Below are positions 57,040-64,000 of a stretch of 64,000 nt of DNA, piece by piece. The position numbers and the translations under genes were made by a program. This DNA comes from Pseudomonas sp. St316 (GTDB lineage: Bacteria; Pseudomonadota; Gammaproteobacteria; Pseudomonadales; Pseudomonadaceae). Where the stretch lies: positions 4,278,001 to 4,342,000 of the forward strand of contig NZ_AP021901.1 of the NCBI RefSeq assembly GCF_018325905.1, given 5' to 3'. Positions within the stretch are counted from its first letter, which is position 1; each line of letters begins with the position of its first letter. Under the pieces are notes generated by a model, which ran no database searches, was not told where the DNA came from, and was given only the letters and a program-made list of their open reading frames with translations.

Positions 57040-57999
57040 TCACCGCCGGTCGCCACCGGCGACCTGGACCCAGAATCGGCTGTAGCGGGTCACTCGCAAC
57101 GAAAAGCCGCTCTCCAACGCCGCCAGGGCGAGGTCGGTGTTATCGACAGGAAACACACCGGACACCTTCAAGTCGCCAATCGCCGGGTCCCAACGCAGCA
57201 CACCGGGGCGGTAGCGCGACAGCTCATCCAGCAGCGCCGCCAGAGGACGGTCAATGGCGATGATGCTGCCCTTCTGCCAGGCACCAACCGACACATCGTT
57301 GCCACGCAGCGCCCCCAACGACCGTTCATTGAAATCCAGGCGCTGGCCGGCTTCGACCCGCCTCCTTGACCCCATCGCCGGCAGGCTCACCTCGACCGCT
57401 TTCTCCAGCACCGCCACTTCGCCGCCTCGCGCCTGGCCACGGACGATAAACCGCGTGCCCAACGCAAGCACCTCGACCGGCCCCGTGGCCACCTTGAACG
57501 GACGTCGCAAGGGATCGACCGCCGTCGTCACGAGAATCTCACCTTGCAACAGCTCCAGGCGCCGCTGCTGCCCATCGAAACGAACATTGATCGAGGTGTC
57601 GGTGTTGAGCAGGACCGTGCTGCCATCAGCGAGTTGGAACTCGCGACGCTCGCCCACGGCGGTGCGGTAATCGCAAAACAGGTTCTGGGTTGCCTGGCTG
57701 CGCCAGCCCAACCAGCCCAGGCCGCCGGCGGACGTCAGCAGCAAGGCGCTGCGCAACACCTGGCGGCGGGATCGACGGTGGGTGTCGCTCAAGGTCGATG
57801 CGGCCAAGGCGCCGGGTACGCTTGCCATCTGCTCGGCCACTGCCGCCATGCGTTGCCAGGCCTGGCTGTGCAACGGATCCGCAGCCAGCCAGGCGCGCCA
57901 GTCGGCCCGGTCCGCGTCGGTGGTGATGCCCGAATGCAGCCGGGCGTACCACTGCGCCGCCACACGAATGGCGTTCAACTCTTCAGGGGGCAGGTTCAT
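57040..57999 (-). CDS. FecR-family anti-sigma regulator
   Basis: The start at 57999 (MNLPPEELNAIRVAAQWYAR) overlaps the sigma gene by four bases (ATGA). The product has 319 residues: a cytoplasmic anti-sigma part with WRAWLAADPLHSQAWQRM, a hydrophobic stretch around residues 85-100, and a periplasmic FecR/STN-like C-terminal domain (GEILVTTAVDPLRRPFKVAT). It couples the outer-membrane receptor to the ECF sigma factor. Confidence 0.95.
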   Translation of the reverse strand: MNLPPEELNAIRVAAQWYARLHSGITTDADRADWRAWLAADPLHSQAWQRMAAVAEQMASVPGALAASTLSDTHRRSRRQVLRSALLLTSAGGLGWLGWRSQATQNLFCDYRTAVGERREFQLADGSTVLLNTDTSINVRFDGQQRRLELLQGEILVTTAVDPLRRPFKVATGPVEVLALGTRFIVRGQARGGEVAVLEKAVEVSLPAMGSRRRVEAGQRLDFNERSLGALRGNDVSVGAWQKGSIIAIDRPLAALLDELSRYRPGVLRWDPAIGDLKVSGVFPVDNTDLALAALESGFSLRVTRYSRFWVQVAGGDRR

Positions 58000-58517
58000 G
58001 AAAGCTGCAGTTGAATCTGCATCAGGCAGCAATGCTCCATGGCCTTGGCCATGTGGTTGTTGACCGTGCGTACGCTGACCCCCAGGCGTTCGGCAATTTG
58101 CGGGTACGTCAGGCCATCGAACTGCGACAGGATGAACGCCTGCCTGACGCGCGGCCCCAACCCCAGGAGCAAGCGATCGATCTCCATCAAGGCTTGGAGC
58201 ATGATCGCCTGCTCTTCCAGCGAGGGCTGCTGCTCTTGCGGCATGGCCGCCAAGACTTCGAGGTAGGATTGCTCCAGCGAGCGACGGCGAAACAGGTCGA
58301 TCAGCAGCCCTTTGGCGATCCTCGACAGGTACGGTCGTGGCTCACGGATATCCAGCGCAGTGCGCGCCTTGATGACCCGCACAAACGTATCCTGGGCAAG
58401 GTCCGCGGCATCGAAGGTGTTGCCCAGACGCTTGCGCAGCCAGCCCTGGAGCCAACTGTGATGATCACTGTACAGAACGTCGACAGCACTGCGTAGGGAC
58501 GGATCGTTGGCGGGCAT
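57996..58517 (-). CDS. FecI-type ECF sigma factor
   Basis: 173 residues with sigma2 (YSDHHSWLQGWLRKRLGN ... DLAQDTFVRVI) and sigma4 (LTYPQIAERLGVSVRTVNNH). It directs transcription of the adjacent receptor gene when the ligand is bound. A Fur-like AT-rich site lies upstream at about 58534-58555, so iron limitation probably induces the set. Confidence 0.95.
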   Translation of the reverse strand: MPANDPSLRSAVDVLYSDHHSWLQGWLRKRLGNTFDAADLAQDTFVRVIKARTALDIREPRPYLSRIAKGLLIDLFRRRSLEQSYLEVLAAMPQEQQPSLEEQAIMLQALMEIDRLLLGLGPRVRQAFILSQFDGLTYPQIAERLGVSVRTVNNHMAKAMEHCCLMQIQLQLS

Positions 58518-58533
58518 GGCAATGGAATGATTC

Positions 58534-58555
58534 GCGACTGATAATTACTCGCATT
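58534..58555. promoter_or_regulatory. Candidate Fur box before the ECF sigma gene
   Basis: GCGACTGATAATTACTCGCATT, an AT-rich region with partial GATAAT symmetry, lies about 17 bases upstream of the sigma-factor start. It matches the Fur consensus only in part. Confidence 0.4.
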
Positions 58556-58619
58556 GTCATGGAGCCTATCGCCGCTTGCAACCCAAACATGCCCGGCCAC
58601 CACCACTCGCTGCAATGAC

Positions 58620-59027
58620 TCAGTTCATGGAGTGACTTTTCACCGTGCTTTCCACCAGGTCCAGCATCTGTCCCAGCGCCCAGGGCTTGGCGATGAACGA
58701 AGCGTGGTGCTTGATTCCAGCGCTTTCCGGGGTCTCGAAGCCGGACATGATCAGCAGTGGGATCTGCGGCCAGCGGTCTCCCGTCAGGTTGGCCAGGTCC
58801 GCACCGTCGATCCTGCCGGGCATGGTGATGTCGGTGAGCAACAGGTCGACAAAATGGGCGCTCTCTTCGAGGAACGACAATGCATCGTCAGCGCTTTCAC
58901 GAGGTTCCACGACGAACCCTTCCTCCTCGAGAATTTCACAGAGAAACTCCAGGATGGTTGGATCATCTTCCACCACGAGAATCAAACGTGTAGTCGCCTG
59001 GCCATTGTCATGTGGCATCGAATTCAT
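58620..59027 (-). CDS. Single-domain response regulator
   Basis: The start at 59027 (MNSMPHDNGQATTRLILVVE) gives 135 residues forming a receiver domain only: VVEDDPTILEFL acidic pocket, LLLTDITMPGRIDGADL with the phosphoacceptor Asp, and IAKPWALGQ with the conserved Lys. It has no output domain. It may serve a hybrid kinase such as the HDFNN-type one at 29.4-31.5 kb, whose own receiver is similar in style; that link is inference. Confidence 0.92.
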   Translation of the reverse strand: MNSMPHDNGQATTRLILVVEDDPTILEFLCEILEEEGFVVEPRESADDALSFLEESAHFVDLLLTDITMPGRIDGADLANLTGDRWPQIPLLIMSGFETPESAGIKHHASFIAKPWALGQMLDLVESTVKSHSMN

Positions 59028-59176
59028 GAAAGTGACTCTCCTTGACCTCATAAAACCTTCTTTGCGGTAGCAACCGCCTTGAAGTTATGAGCGATACCCC
59101 TTCGAGAAATTCATTCTGCATGCCAACAGGCCGCCGAATGCATGCCAGACACCCCTTGGCAACGCAGCGAAACGCT

Positions 59177-59204
59177 TTTTATCTGTATATCCATACAGAT
59201 AAAA
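59177..59204. promoter_or_regulatory. LexA1-type SOS box upstream of topB
   Basis: The arms TTTTATCTGTAT and ATACAGATAAAA form a perfect 12-bp inverted repeat around ATCC. The core CTG-N10-CAG matches the gammaproteobacterial LexA box. It is 66 bases before the topB ATG. Confidence 0.65.
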
Positions 59205-59269
59205 CTTGCCCTGACGCGCATCCATGACCATGCTACAACCCCATCAAACCTGCTCAGGAAAAGGGCGCC

Positions 59270-61216
59270 ATGCAGCTGTACCTGTGTGAAAAACCGTCCC
59301 AGGCCAAGGACATCGCCGCAGTCCTCGGTGCTACCCGCCGTGGCGACGGTTGCTGGCTGGGCCCCGGCGTCACGGTCACCTGGTGCATTGGCCACCTGCT
59401 GGAAACCGCCCCACCGGATGCCTACGATGCGCGCTACAAGCGCTGGGTCCTGGCCGACCTGCCCATCGTGCCGGCGCAATGGAAAATGACCGTCAAGCCG
59501 AAAACCGCCAGCCAATACAAGGCGGTCAAGCGCCTGTTGGGAGAAGCGAAGGAGTTGGTGATCGCCACCGACGCCGACCGTGAAGGCGAAATGATCGCCC
59601 GGGAGTTGGTGGAACATTGCCGTTATCGCGGGCCGATCCGGCGGCTATGGCTGTCGGCCCTGGACGAAGCATCGATCCGCAAGGCCCTGGCCGCCCTCAA
59701 GCCGGGTGCCGAAACCTTCAACCTGTACCACTCGGCGCTGGGCCGTTCCCGGGCCGACTGGCTGATCGGCATGAACATGAGTCGCCTGTTCACCCTGCTG
59801 GGGCGCCAGTCCGGTTACCAAGGCGTACTGCCGGTGGGCCGCGTGCAGACCCCGACGCTGCGGCTGGTGGTGGACCGCGACCGCAGCATCGCCGACTTCG
59901 TGCCGGTCGCCTACTGGGCCATCGACGTACAGCTCAGCCACGAAGGTACGGCGTTCACCGCCCAGTGGCGCGCCGACCCGGATGCCTGCGACGACCAGGA
60001 GCGCTGCCTGAACCAGGCCTTGGCCCGGGACGCCGCGCAGGCCATGAGCAACGCCGCCACCGCCCGGACACTGAAGGTGCGTACCGAGCGCCTGCGCGAA
60101 GCGGCACCGTTGCCCTTCGACCTGGGCACGCTGCAGGAAGTCTGCTCGAAAAAACTCGGCCTCGGTGCCCAGGAAACCCTGGACATTGCCCAGTCGCTCT
60201 ACGAGACCTACAAGCTCATCACCTACCCTCGCAGCGATTGCGGTTTCCTGCCCTTGAGCCAGCACAGTGAGGCACCGGCGATCCTGGCCGCCCTCGCCCA
60301 GGCCGACCCAAGCCTTGCACCGCTGCGCGAGCACCTGCAACCGCAACGCAAGTCCAGGGCCTGGAACGACGCCAAGGTCAGCGCTCACCACGGCATCATT
60401 CCCACCGCCGCCGCCAGGAACCTCGACAAACTCGCCAGCAAGCAGCGCGCGGTCTACACGCTGATTCGCGCGCGCTACCTGGCGCAGTTCCTGCCCAACC
60501 ACGAATACGACCGCACCCAGGCCGACTTCGACTGTGCCGGCCAGGCGTTGCGTGCCGTGGGCAAGCAGATCGTCGAACCCGGCTGGAAACGCGCCCTGCC
60601 CGAAGCGCTGGCACCGGCCAGAGGCCGTGAGGCACCGGCGCCGCAGACCCTGCCGGCACTGGCCGAAGGTCGTGATTGCACGGTGGACGAGGTGAAACCC
60701 AAGGACCTGTGGACCCAACCGCCCAAGCCGTTCACCGAAGGCGACCTGATCAAGGCGATGAAGAACGTCGCCAAACTGGTAGAAGACCCACTGCTCAAGC
60801 AGAAGCTCAAGGACACCACCGGCATTGGCACCGAAGCGACCCGGGCCTCGATTATCCAGGGGCTGCTCGACCGCGGTTACCTGGTGAAAAACGGCAAGGC
60901 CCTGTCCGCCACCCCGGCGGCCTTCAGCCTGATCGACGCGGTGCCCCGGGCCATCGCCGACCCGGGCACCACCGCCATCTGGGAGCAAGCGCTGGACATG
61001 GTGCAAAGCGGTGAAATGAGCCTGGAAGAATTCGTCACCCGGCAAGCCGCCTGGATGAGCAAGCACGTCGCCCGCTGCCAGGGCATGAGCCTGACCATCA
61101 GCGGCCCGGCCAGCCCCGCCGGCCGTGGCGCCACCCCGTGGAAAAACAAACGCAAGCCGGCCAAGCGCAAGGCTGGCGGTGCACCGCGCAAGGCGAGCAA
61201 GGCCAAGGCCACCTGA
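59270..61216 (+). CDS. topB: DNA topoisomerase III
   Basis: 648 residues beginning MQLYLCEKPSQAKDIAAVLG, after AGGAAAAGG. The TOPRIM domain has the glutamate in CEKPSQA and DADREGEM; the catalytic Tyr is Tyr319 in LITYPRSDCGF. The C-terminus ends in a Lys/Arg-rich basic tail (KRKPAKRKAGGAPRKASKAK). TopB decatenates DNA and resolves recombination intermediates with RecQ-type helicases. A CTG-N10-CAG palindrome upstream suggests SOS control, not typical for topB. Confidence 0.96.
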   Translation: MQLYLCEKPSQAKDIAAVLGATRRGDGCWLGPGVTVTWCIGHLLETAPPDAYDARYKRWVLADLPIVPAQWKMTVKPKTASQYKAVKRLLGEAKELVIATDADREGEMIARELVEHCRYRGPIRRLWLSALDEASIRKALAALKPGAETFNLYHSALGRSRADWLIGMNMSRLFTLLGRQSGYQGVLPVGRVQTPTLRLVVDRDRSIADFVPVAYWAIDVQLSHEGTAFTAQWRADPDACDDQERCLNQALARDAAQAMSNAATARTLKVRTERLREAAPLPFDLGTLQEVCSKKLGLGAQETLDIAQSLYETYKLITYPRSDCGFLPLSQHSEAPAILAALAQADPSLAPLREHLQPQRKSRAWNDAKVSAHHGIIPTAAARNLDKLASKQRAVYTLIRARYLAQFLPNHEYDRTQADFDCAGQALRAVGKQIVEPGWKRALPEALAPARGREAPAPQTLPALAEGRDCTVDEVKPKDLWTQPPKPFTEGDLIKAMKNVAKLVEDPLLKQKLKDTTGIGTEATRASIIQGLLDRGYLVKNGKALSATPAAFSLIDAVPRAIADPGTTAIWEQALDMVQSGEMSLEEFVTRQAAWMSKHVARCQGMSLTISGPASPAGRGATPWKNKRKPAKRKAGGAPRKASKAKAT

Positions 61217-61240
61217 GCAGAAATCAGGCCCACCAAAATC

Positions 61241-61333
61241 CCCGTGGGAGCGAGCTTGCTCGCGATAAGCGGCAGTTCAGCTACAAGGATGTCGACTGAT
61301 ACGCCGCCATCGCGAGCAAGCTCGCTCCCACAC
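61241..61333. repeat. REP pair
   Basis: Inverted doublet in the GTGGGAG-outward orientation directly after topB. Confidence 0.9.
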
Positions 61334-61848
61334 CGAATGGGGTTTGGCCGGAAATCCTCATACCCAAACCGTTTTGTCCGACAATATGTAGTGACCAAAA
61401 ATAATCACTACAAAACCGTTGACGCCTCCGATTTGCCCTTGCATGATGCAGACGTCTCCCCGATCGGGAGTACAGGCAACTGTTTGAGCAAGCTCGTCTG
61501 ACCGCCGAGCTGTTTTTTGGATAAGGGACTGCCCACAAGGCAGATTGAAGGTGCTGACCTGGCATGACCGTCCGGTAACAAGGACGAGAAACGTCGGCGA
61601 AGATCCTCATGATGCGCGTGGTCGACCCTCGAAAGTTGACACTGCCTGAAGATCCTTCGCTGTTTCTCTTCGTTGTAGCGCATTTGCGTAGCAGCCCTTC
61701 GATAACACTACACAACCGATGCACGACCCCGTCGAAATTCGACGGATGAACGCTGACGGCCTGGTTTCGGTACCAGGTAGCACTTACCGAGAAGCGAAGT
61801 TTTTGCGAACCACCAGACAGATCAACCAAATGGTCAAGGGGCTTACAC
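61334..61848. other. Long intergenic region, possible structured leader
   Basis: About 515 bases without a convincing gene on either strand; short frames here lack ribosome-binding sites and known motifs. Small hairpins are visible: CCGTCGA-AAT-TCGACGG (61729-61745) and CCTGGT-TTCGGT-ACCAGG (61760-61777). Only three scattered GGA motifs occur, so an Rsm-type RNA is not supported. It could be a long leader for the gene at 61849 or hold an unrecognised RNA. Confidence 0.3.
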
Positions 61849-62178
61849 ATGAATCTGAATAATCAACCATCTATTGATGAACTGGCTCGCATATTCGCAG
61901 CACACAAGGACACTCTCGACAACCATATCCTGTGGATCAGCAAGACTGGCCAGGTGCATATGGATTGCCTGTCGCCCTACACCCGCGAAGACGAGTTCGA
62001 AAAGAACACGCAAGAGCTGGGTGCCCGGCTGAAGATGTACCGCCGTGGCCAGGGCTACGTCGGCAAGAAGGCCGCGGCCGACAAAGACTTCATCGGTCGC
62101 GTATTGCAAACGCTGACCCTGGCCTGGCAGTCGATGCAGACCACTTCTGAGGTCCGGGTCATCGATCGCCTCTGCTGA
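61849..62178 (+). CDS. Conserved-looking hypothetical protein, 109 residues
   Basis: Begins MNLNNQPSIDELARIFAAHK after AAGGGG eight bases upstream. The sequence (VHMDCLSPYTREDEFEKNTQ, YRRGQGYVGKKAAADKDFIG) is soluble with mixed helix/strand character and no recognised domain. A strong intrinsic terminator follows directly, supporting a real monocistronic gene. I do not recognise the family. Confidence 0.8.
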   Translation: MNLNNQPSIDELARIFAAHKDTLDNHILWISKTGQVHMDCLSPYTREDEFEKNTQELGARLKMYRRGQGYVGKKAAADKDFIGRVLQTLTLAWQSMQTTSEVRVIDRLC

Positions 62179-62190
62179 TCACCACTCAAC

Positions 62191-62230
62191 AAAAAGGCCC
62201 GCTCCTGATCCAGGAGCGGGCCTTTTTTTG
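62191..62230. terminator. Intrinsic terminator (bidirectional)
   Basis: AAAAAGGCCCGCTCCTG and CAGGAGCGGGCCTTTTTTT form a perfect stem with A- and T-runs on the two sides. It serves the hypothetical gene on plus and the converging glsA on minus. Confidence 0.95.
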
Positions 62231-62241
62231 TGAAGCAGACT

Positions 62242-63150
62242 CTAGAACACTGACCAGCCGATCCGCTGGCTCATCAACTCCAGCGCCGCCATGCCGGCAA
62301 GCGAGTTGCCGGCGACGTTGAGTTCAGGCGACCAGACGCACACCGTGAACCGCCCCGGCACCACGGCGACAATCCCGCCACCGACCCCGCTCTTGCCCGG
62401 CAGGCCGACGCGATAGGCGAAATTGCCGGCCTCATCGTACAAACCGCTGGTGGCCATGATGGAATTGACCTGCTGGGTTTGCCGGGCGCTGAGGATCTGT
62501 TCGCCGCTGTGCTTGCAGAACCCGTCGTTGGCCAGGAAGCAGAACGCCCGCGCCAGGTCGACGCAGCTCATCCGCAGGGCGCAGTGGCTGAAATAACTGC
62601 GCAGTACCGCTTCCACGTCGTTATGAAAGTTGCCGAAAGATTGCATCAGGTACGCCATCGCCGCGTTGCGGGCGCGATGCTGGTATTCCGATTCGGCGAC
62701 CTTGCCGTCCACCATCACCTGTGGGTTACCCGACAGACGGCGCACAAAATCGCGCATCGACAGTGCCGGGGCGGCGAAACGCGACTGGTTGATATCGCAG
62801 ATCACCAACGCGCCGGCGTTGATGAAAGGGTTACGCGGTCGACCGCGTTCGAATTCCAGTTGCACCAGGGAATTGAATGGTTGGCCGGACGGCTCATGGC
62901 CCAGGCGCTCCCAGATCGCTTCGCCGGAATGCCCGATGGCCTGCACCAGGCTGAACACCTTGGAAATACTCTGCACCGAAAACGCTGTTTCGGCGTCGCC
63001 AGCACAATACAACTCGCCGTCGTTGCCATACACGGCAATGCCCAACTGGTTGGCCGCCACAGTGCTCAGGGCCGGAATGTAGTCGGCCACCTTGCCCTGA
63101 CCAATCAGGGGGCGAACCGCATCGAGGATCTCGTTCAACAGTGCTTGCAT
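62242..63150 (-). CDS. glsA: Glutaminase
   Basis: 302 residues of the serine-dependent beta-lactamase-fold glutaminase family. The active Ser and Lys lie in [12 protein letters not shown] (S-x-x-K), and the glutamine-binding residues in [19 protein letters not shown]. It hydrolyses glutamine to glutamate and ammonia. Monocistronic; converges on the hypothetical gene at 61849. Confidence 0.96.
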   Translation of the reverse strand: MQALLNEILDAVRPLIGQGKVADYIPALSTVAANQLGIAVYGNDGELYCAGDAETAFSVQSISKVFSLVQAIGHSGEAIWERLGHEPSGQPFNSLVQLEFERGRPRNPFINAGALVICDINQSRFAAPALSMRDFVRRLSGNPQVMVDGKVAESEYQHRARNAAMAYLMQSFGNFHNDVEAVLRSYFSHCALRMSCVDLARAFCFLANDGFCKHSGEQILSARQTQQVNSIMATSGLYDEAGNFAYRVGLPGKSGVGGGIVAVVPGRFTVCVWSPELNVAGNSLAGMAALELMSQRIGWSVF

Positions 63151-63250
63151 ATGCGCGGGGTCCAGTCATTCCCCGTTCGAGTGCGGGGATACAGACGCTA
63201 GACGCTGGTGGGCGAGGTCAGAGCACACTGTTGCATCAAACTGCACAAAT

Positions 63251-63381
63251 CCCCTGTGGCGAGAGGGCTATCCGTGGGAGCAAAGCTTGCTCGCGATGCA
63301 GGCGCCTCGGCTCCCAAGGAGACCGCGTTGGCCTCATCGCGAGCAAGCTTTGCTCCCACGGATAAATCCCCTCGCCACAAA
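63251..63381. repeat. Nested REP pair
   Basis: An inner doublet (GAGCAAAGCTTGCTCGCGAT and ATCGCGAGCAAGCTTTGCTC) is enclosed by an outer inverted pair (CCCCTGTGGCGAGAGGG and CCCCTCGCCACAAAA). This gives a long, layered hairpin between glsA and the next small gene. Confidence 0.85.
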
Positions 63382-63476
63382 ATGTGTTTGCCTCAGGCGC
63401 TTCAAAAGTTTTCGGGGGCGCATGTCAAAAAATCGTGCGGTCTATAGTTCAAAGAATCAATCGACAGGAGTAGACG

Positions 63477-63671
63477 ATGCGTCAGATCATGCAAAAAGAA
63501 CCCTGGTGGGCCTCACCGCCCAAGCCCGGGCAGGATGAAAGCGAGCTGGAATGGGGCTGGCTGGTGATCTACAGCGAAGGCGAGCCGCGCTTCGAATTCA
63601 TCAAGGAACGCCCATCGGACGAGCAGATCCGCCAGCGCAAGGGTTGTCGGGTCACCCTCGGATCAGAATGA
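63477..63671 (+). CDS. Small hypothetical protein, 64 residues
   Basis: Begins MRQIMQKEPWWASPPKPGQD after AGGAG seven bases upstream. Trp-rich and acidic (ELEWGWLVIYSEGEPRFEF), soluble, no recognised domain. It is convergent with the partial gene on the minus strand. Unrecognised family; the ribosome-binding site supports it. Confidence 0.65.
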   Translation: MRQIMQKEPWWASPPKPGQDESELEWGWLVIYSEGEPRFEFIKERPSDEQIRQRKGCRVTLGSE

Positions 63672-63680
63672 GCCAGCCCA

Positions 63681-64000
63681 TTACGGCTTGATGTCCGGCA
63701 ATGCCACCGCGCGATTGGCCAGGTCCGACTCCACCAGGCTGCCTTCTATTTCCTCGTCCAGGTAGTACACCGGTGCCATCACCCCGCTGAGGGGATGCTT
63801 GAGCGACTTGAACCACGCCTCATCGAACGCTGCGCTCAGGCTTTTGCGGATCTGCGCCTCCATTTCCGGCCGCTCGCCCTCATGAATGATCGCGCGAATA
63901 CCCGCCACGCCCACCGAGATCAACGCCCCGGCTGCCTTCCCGGCTACTGCCGCCGCCGCGCTGGTCGCCCCGCGCGTGGTAAATTGCGCCTCGATTTTTT
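63681..64000 (-). CDS. Hypothetical protein, C-terminal part (5' end outside window)
   Basis: The frame is open from the right edge to a stop at 63681 (106 complete codons), so the start lies beyond 64000. It has an Ala/Gly-rich hydrophobic stretch (AAAAVAGKAAGALISVGVAG), possibly membrane-associated, then a soluble part (EMEAQIRKSLSAAFDEAWFK and MAPVYYLDEEIEGSLVESDL) ending ALPDIKP. No family recognised. Confidence 0.65.
   Translation of the reverse strand, partial: KIEAQFTTRGATSAAAAVAGKAAGALISVGVAGIRAIIHEGERPEMEAQIRKSLSAAFDEAWFKSLKHPLSGVMAPVYYLDEEIEGSLVESDLANRAVALPDIKP

Noticed and set aside
59111..59617. Minus-strand frame overlapping the topB start and the SOS box
   Set aside because: It is antisense to topB with no motif and no ribosome-binding site, so the palindrome is assigned to topB control.
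61490..61660. Rsm-type small RNA
   Set aside because: Only three scattered GGA motifs occur, not the repeated exposed A-N-GGA hairpins of RsmX/Y/Z.

Overview
The window is a gene-dense, GC-rich chromosomal segment that looks like a fluorescent Pseudomonas (P. fluorescens complex). The supporting signs are the set nfuA, cti, metH, DUF2970, cysI, DUF934, sohB; a lexA2-imuA-imuB-dnaE2 mutagenesis cassette; a CobN plus ChlI/ChlD-type cobalt chelatase; and at least 14 paired REP elements of the GTGGGAGCGAGCTTGCTCGCGAT type. No rRNA, tRNA, CRISPR array, prophage or insertion sequence was seen.

Layout. (1) 1-11.2 kb: a partial phospholipase D-like gene, then a cobalamin/cobalt block. On the minus strand cobW and cobN lie downstream of a cobalamin riboswitch, followed by a chelatase gene whose ATPase (ChlI) and vWA (ChlD) halves sit in different frames joined by a strong -1 frameshift signal. 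On the plus strand a second cobalamin riboswitch precedes cbtB, cbtA, cobE and cobM. (2) 11.4-29.3 kb: mostly core genes: nfuA, cti, cobalamin-dependent metH, DUF2970, an orphan periplasmic binding protein, a 37-residue membrane protein, cysI-DUF934, sohB, a phosphatase-SCP2 pair, a stand-alone HoxX-like protein with a LysR regulator, and stress-type small proteins. (3) 29.4-37.6 kb: a hybrid histidine kinase and the SOS mutagenesis operon lexA2-imuA-imuB-dnaE2. (4) 38.0-45.4 kb: an eight-gene unit on one strand, with a GntR regulator, AprA-like flavoprotein, AprB-like ferredoxin, ABC binding protein, permease and ATPase, a HEAT-repeat protein and a DUF971 protein. I know of no assigned function for it, and it is the best candidate for an undescribed system. 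(5) 45.5-54.4 kb: catabolic and transport genes: AraC with an outer-membrane transporter, a Tat-exported sugar-lactone-oxidase-like flavoenzyme with a lipoprotein cytochrome c, and LysR/GMC oxidoreductase/MHS transporter. (6) 54.4-64 kb: a cell-surface signalling set (TonB receptor, FecR, ECF sigma), a response regulator, topB with an SOS-like box upstream, glsA and small hypothetical genes.

How the genes fit together. Cobalt uptake (CbtAB), insertion (CobN with ChlI/ChlD), a metallochaperone (CobW) and corrin-ring enzymes (CobE, CobM) supply cobalamin, which MetH uses a few kilobases away. The two riboswitches would shut both cobalt arms when cobalamin is abundant. Sulfur and Fe-S themes recur in nfuA, cysI-DUF934 and the AprAB-like operon. 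Many intergenic gaps hold REP pairs, including two inside the AprAB-like operon.

Limits: all calls come from reading the sequence and recalled family knowledge; no database search was run. Start sites were chosen by ribosome-binding site, signal peptide and usual family length.
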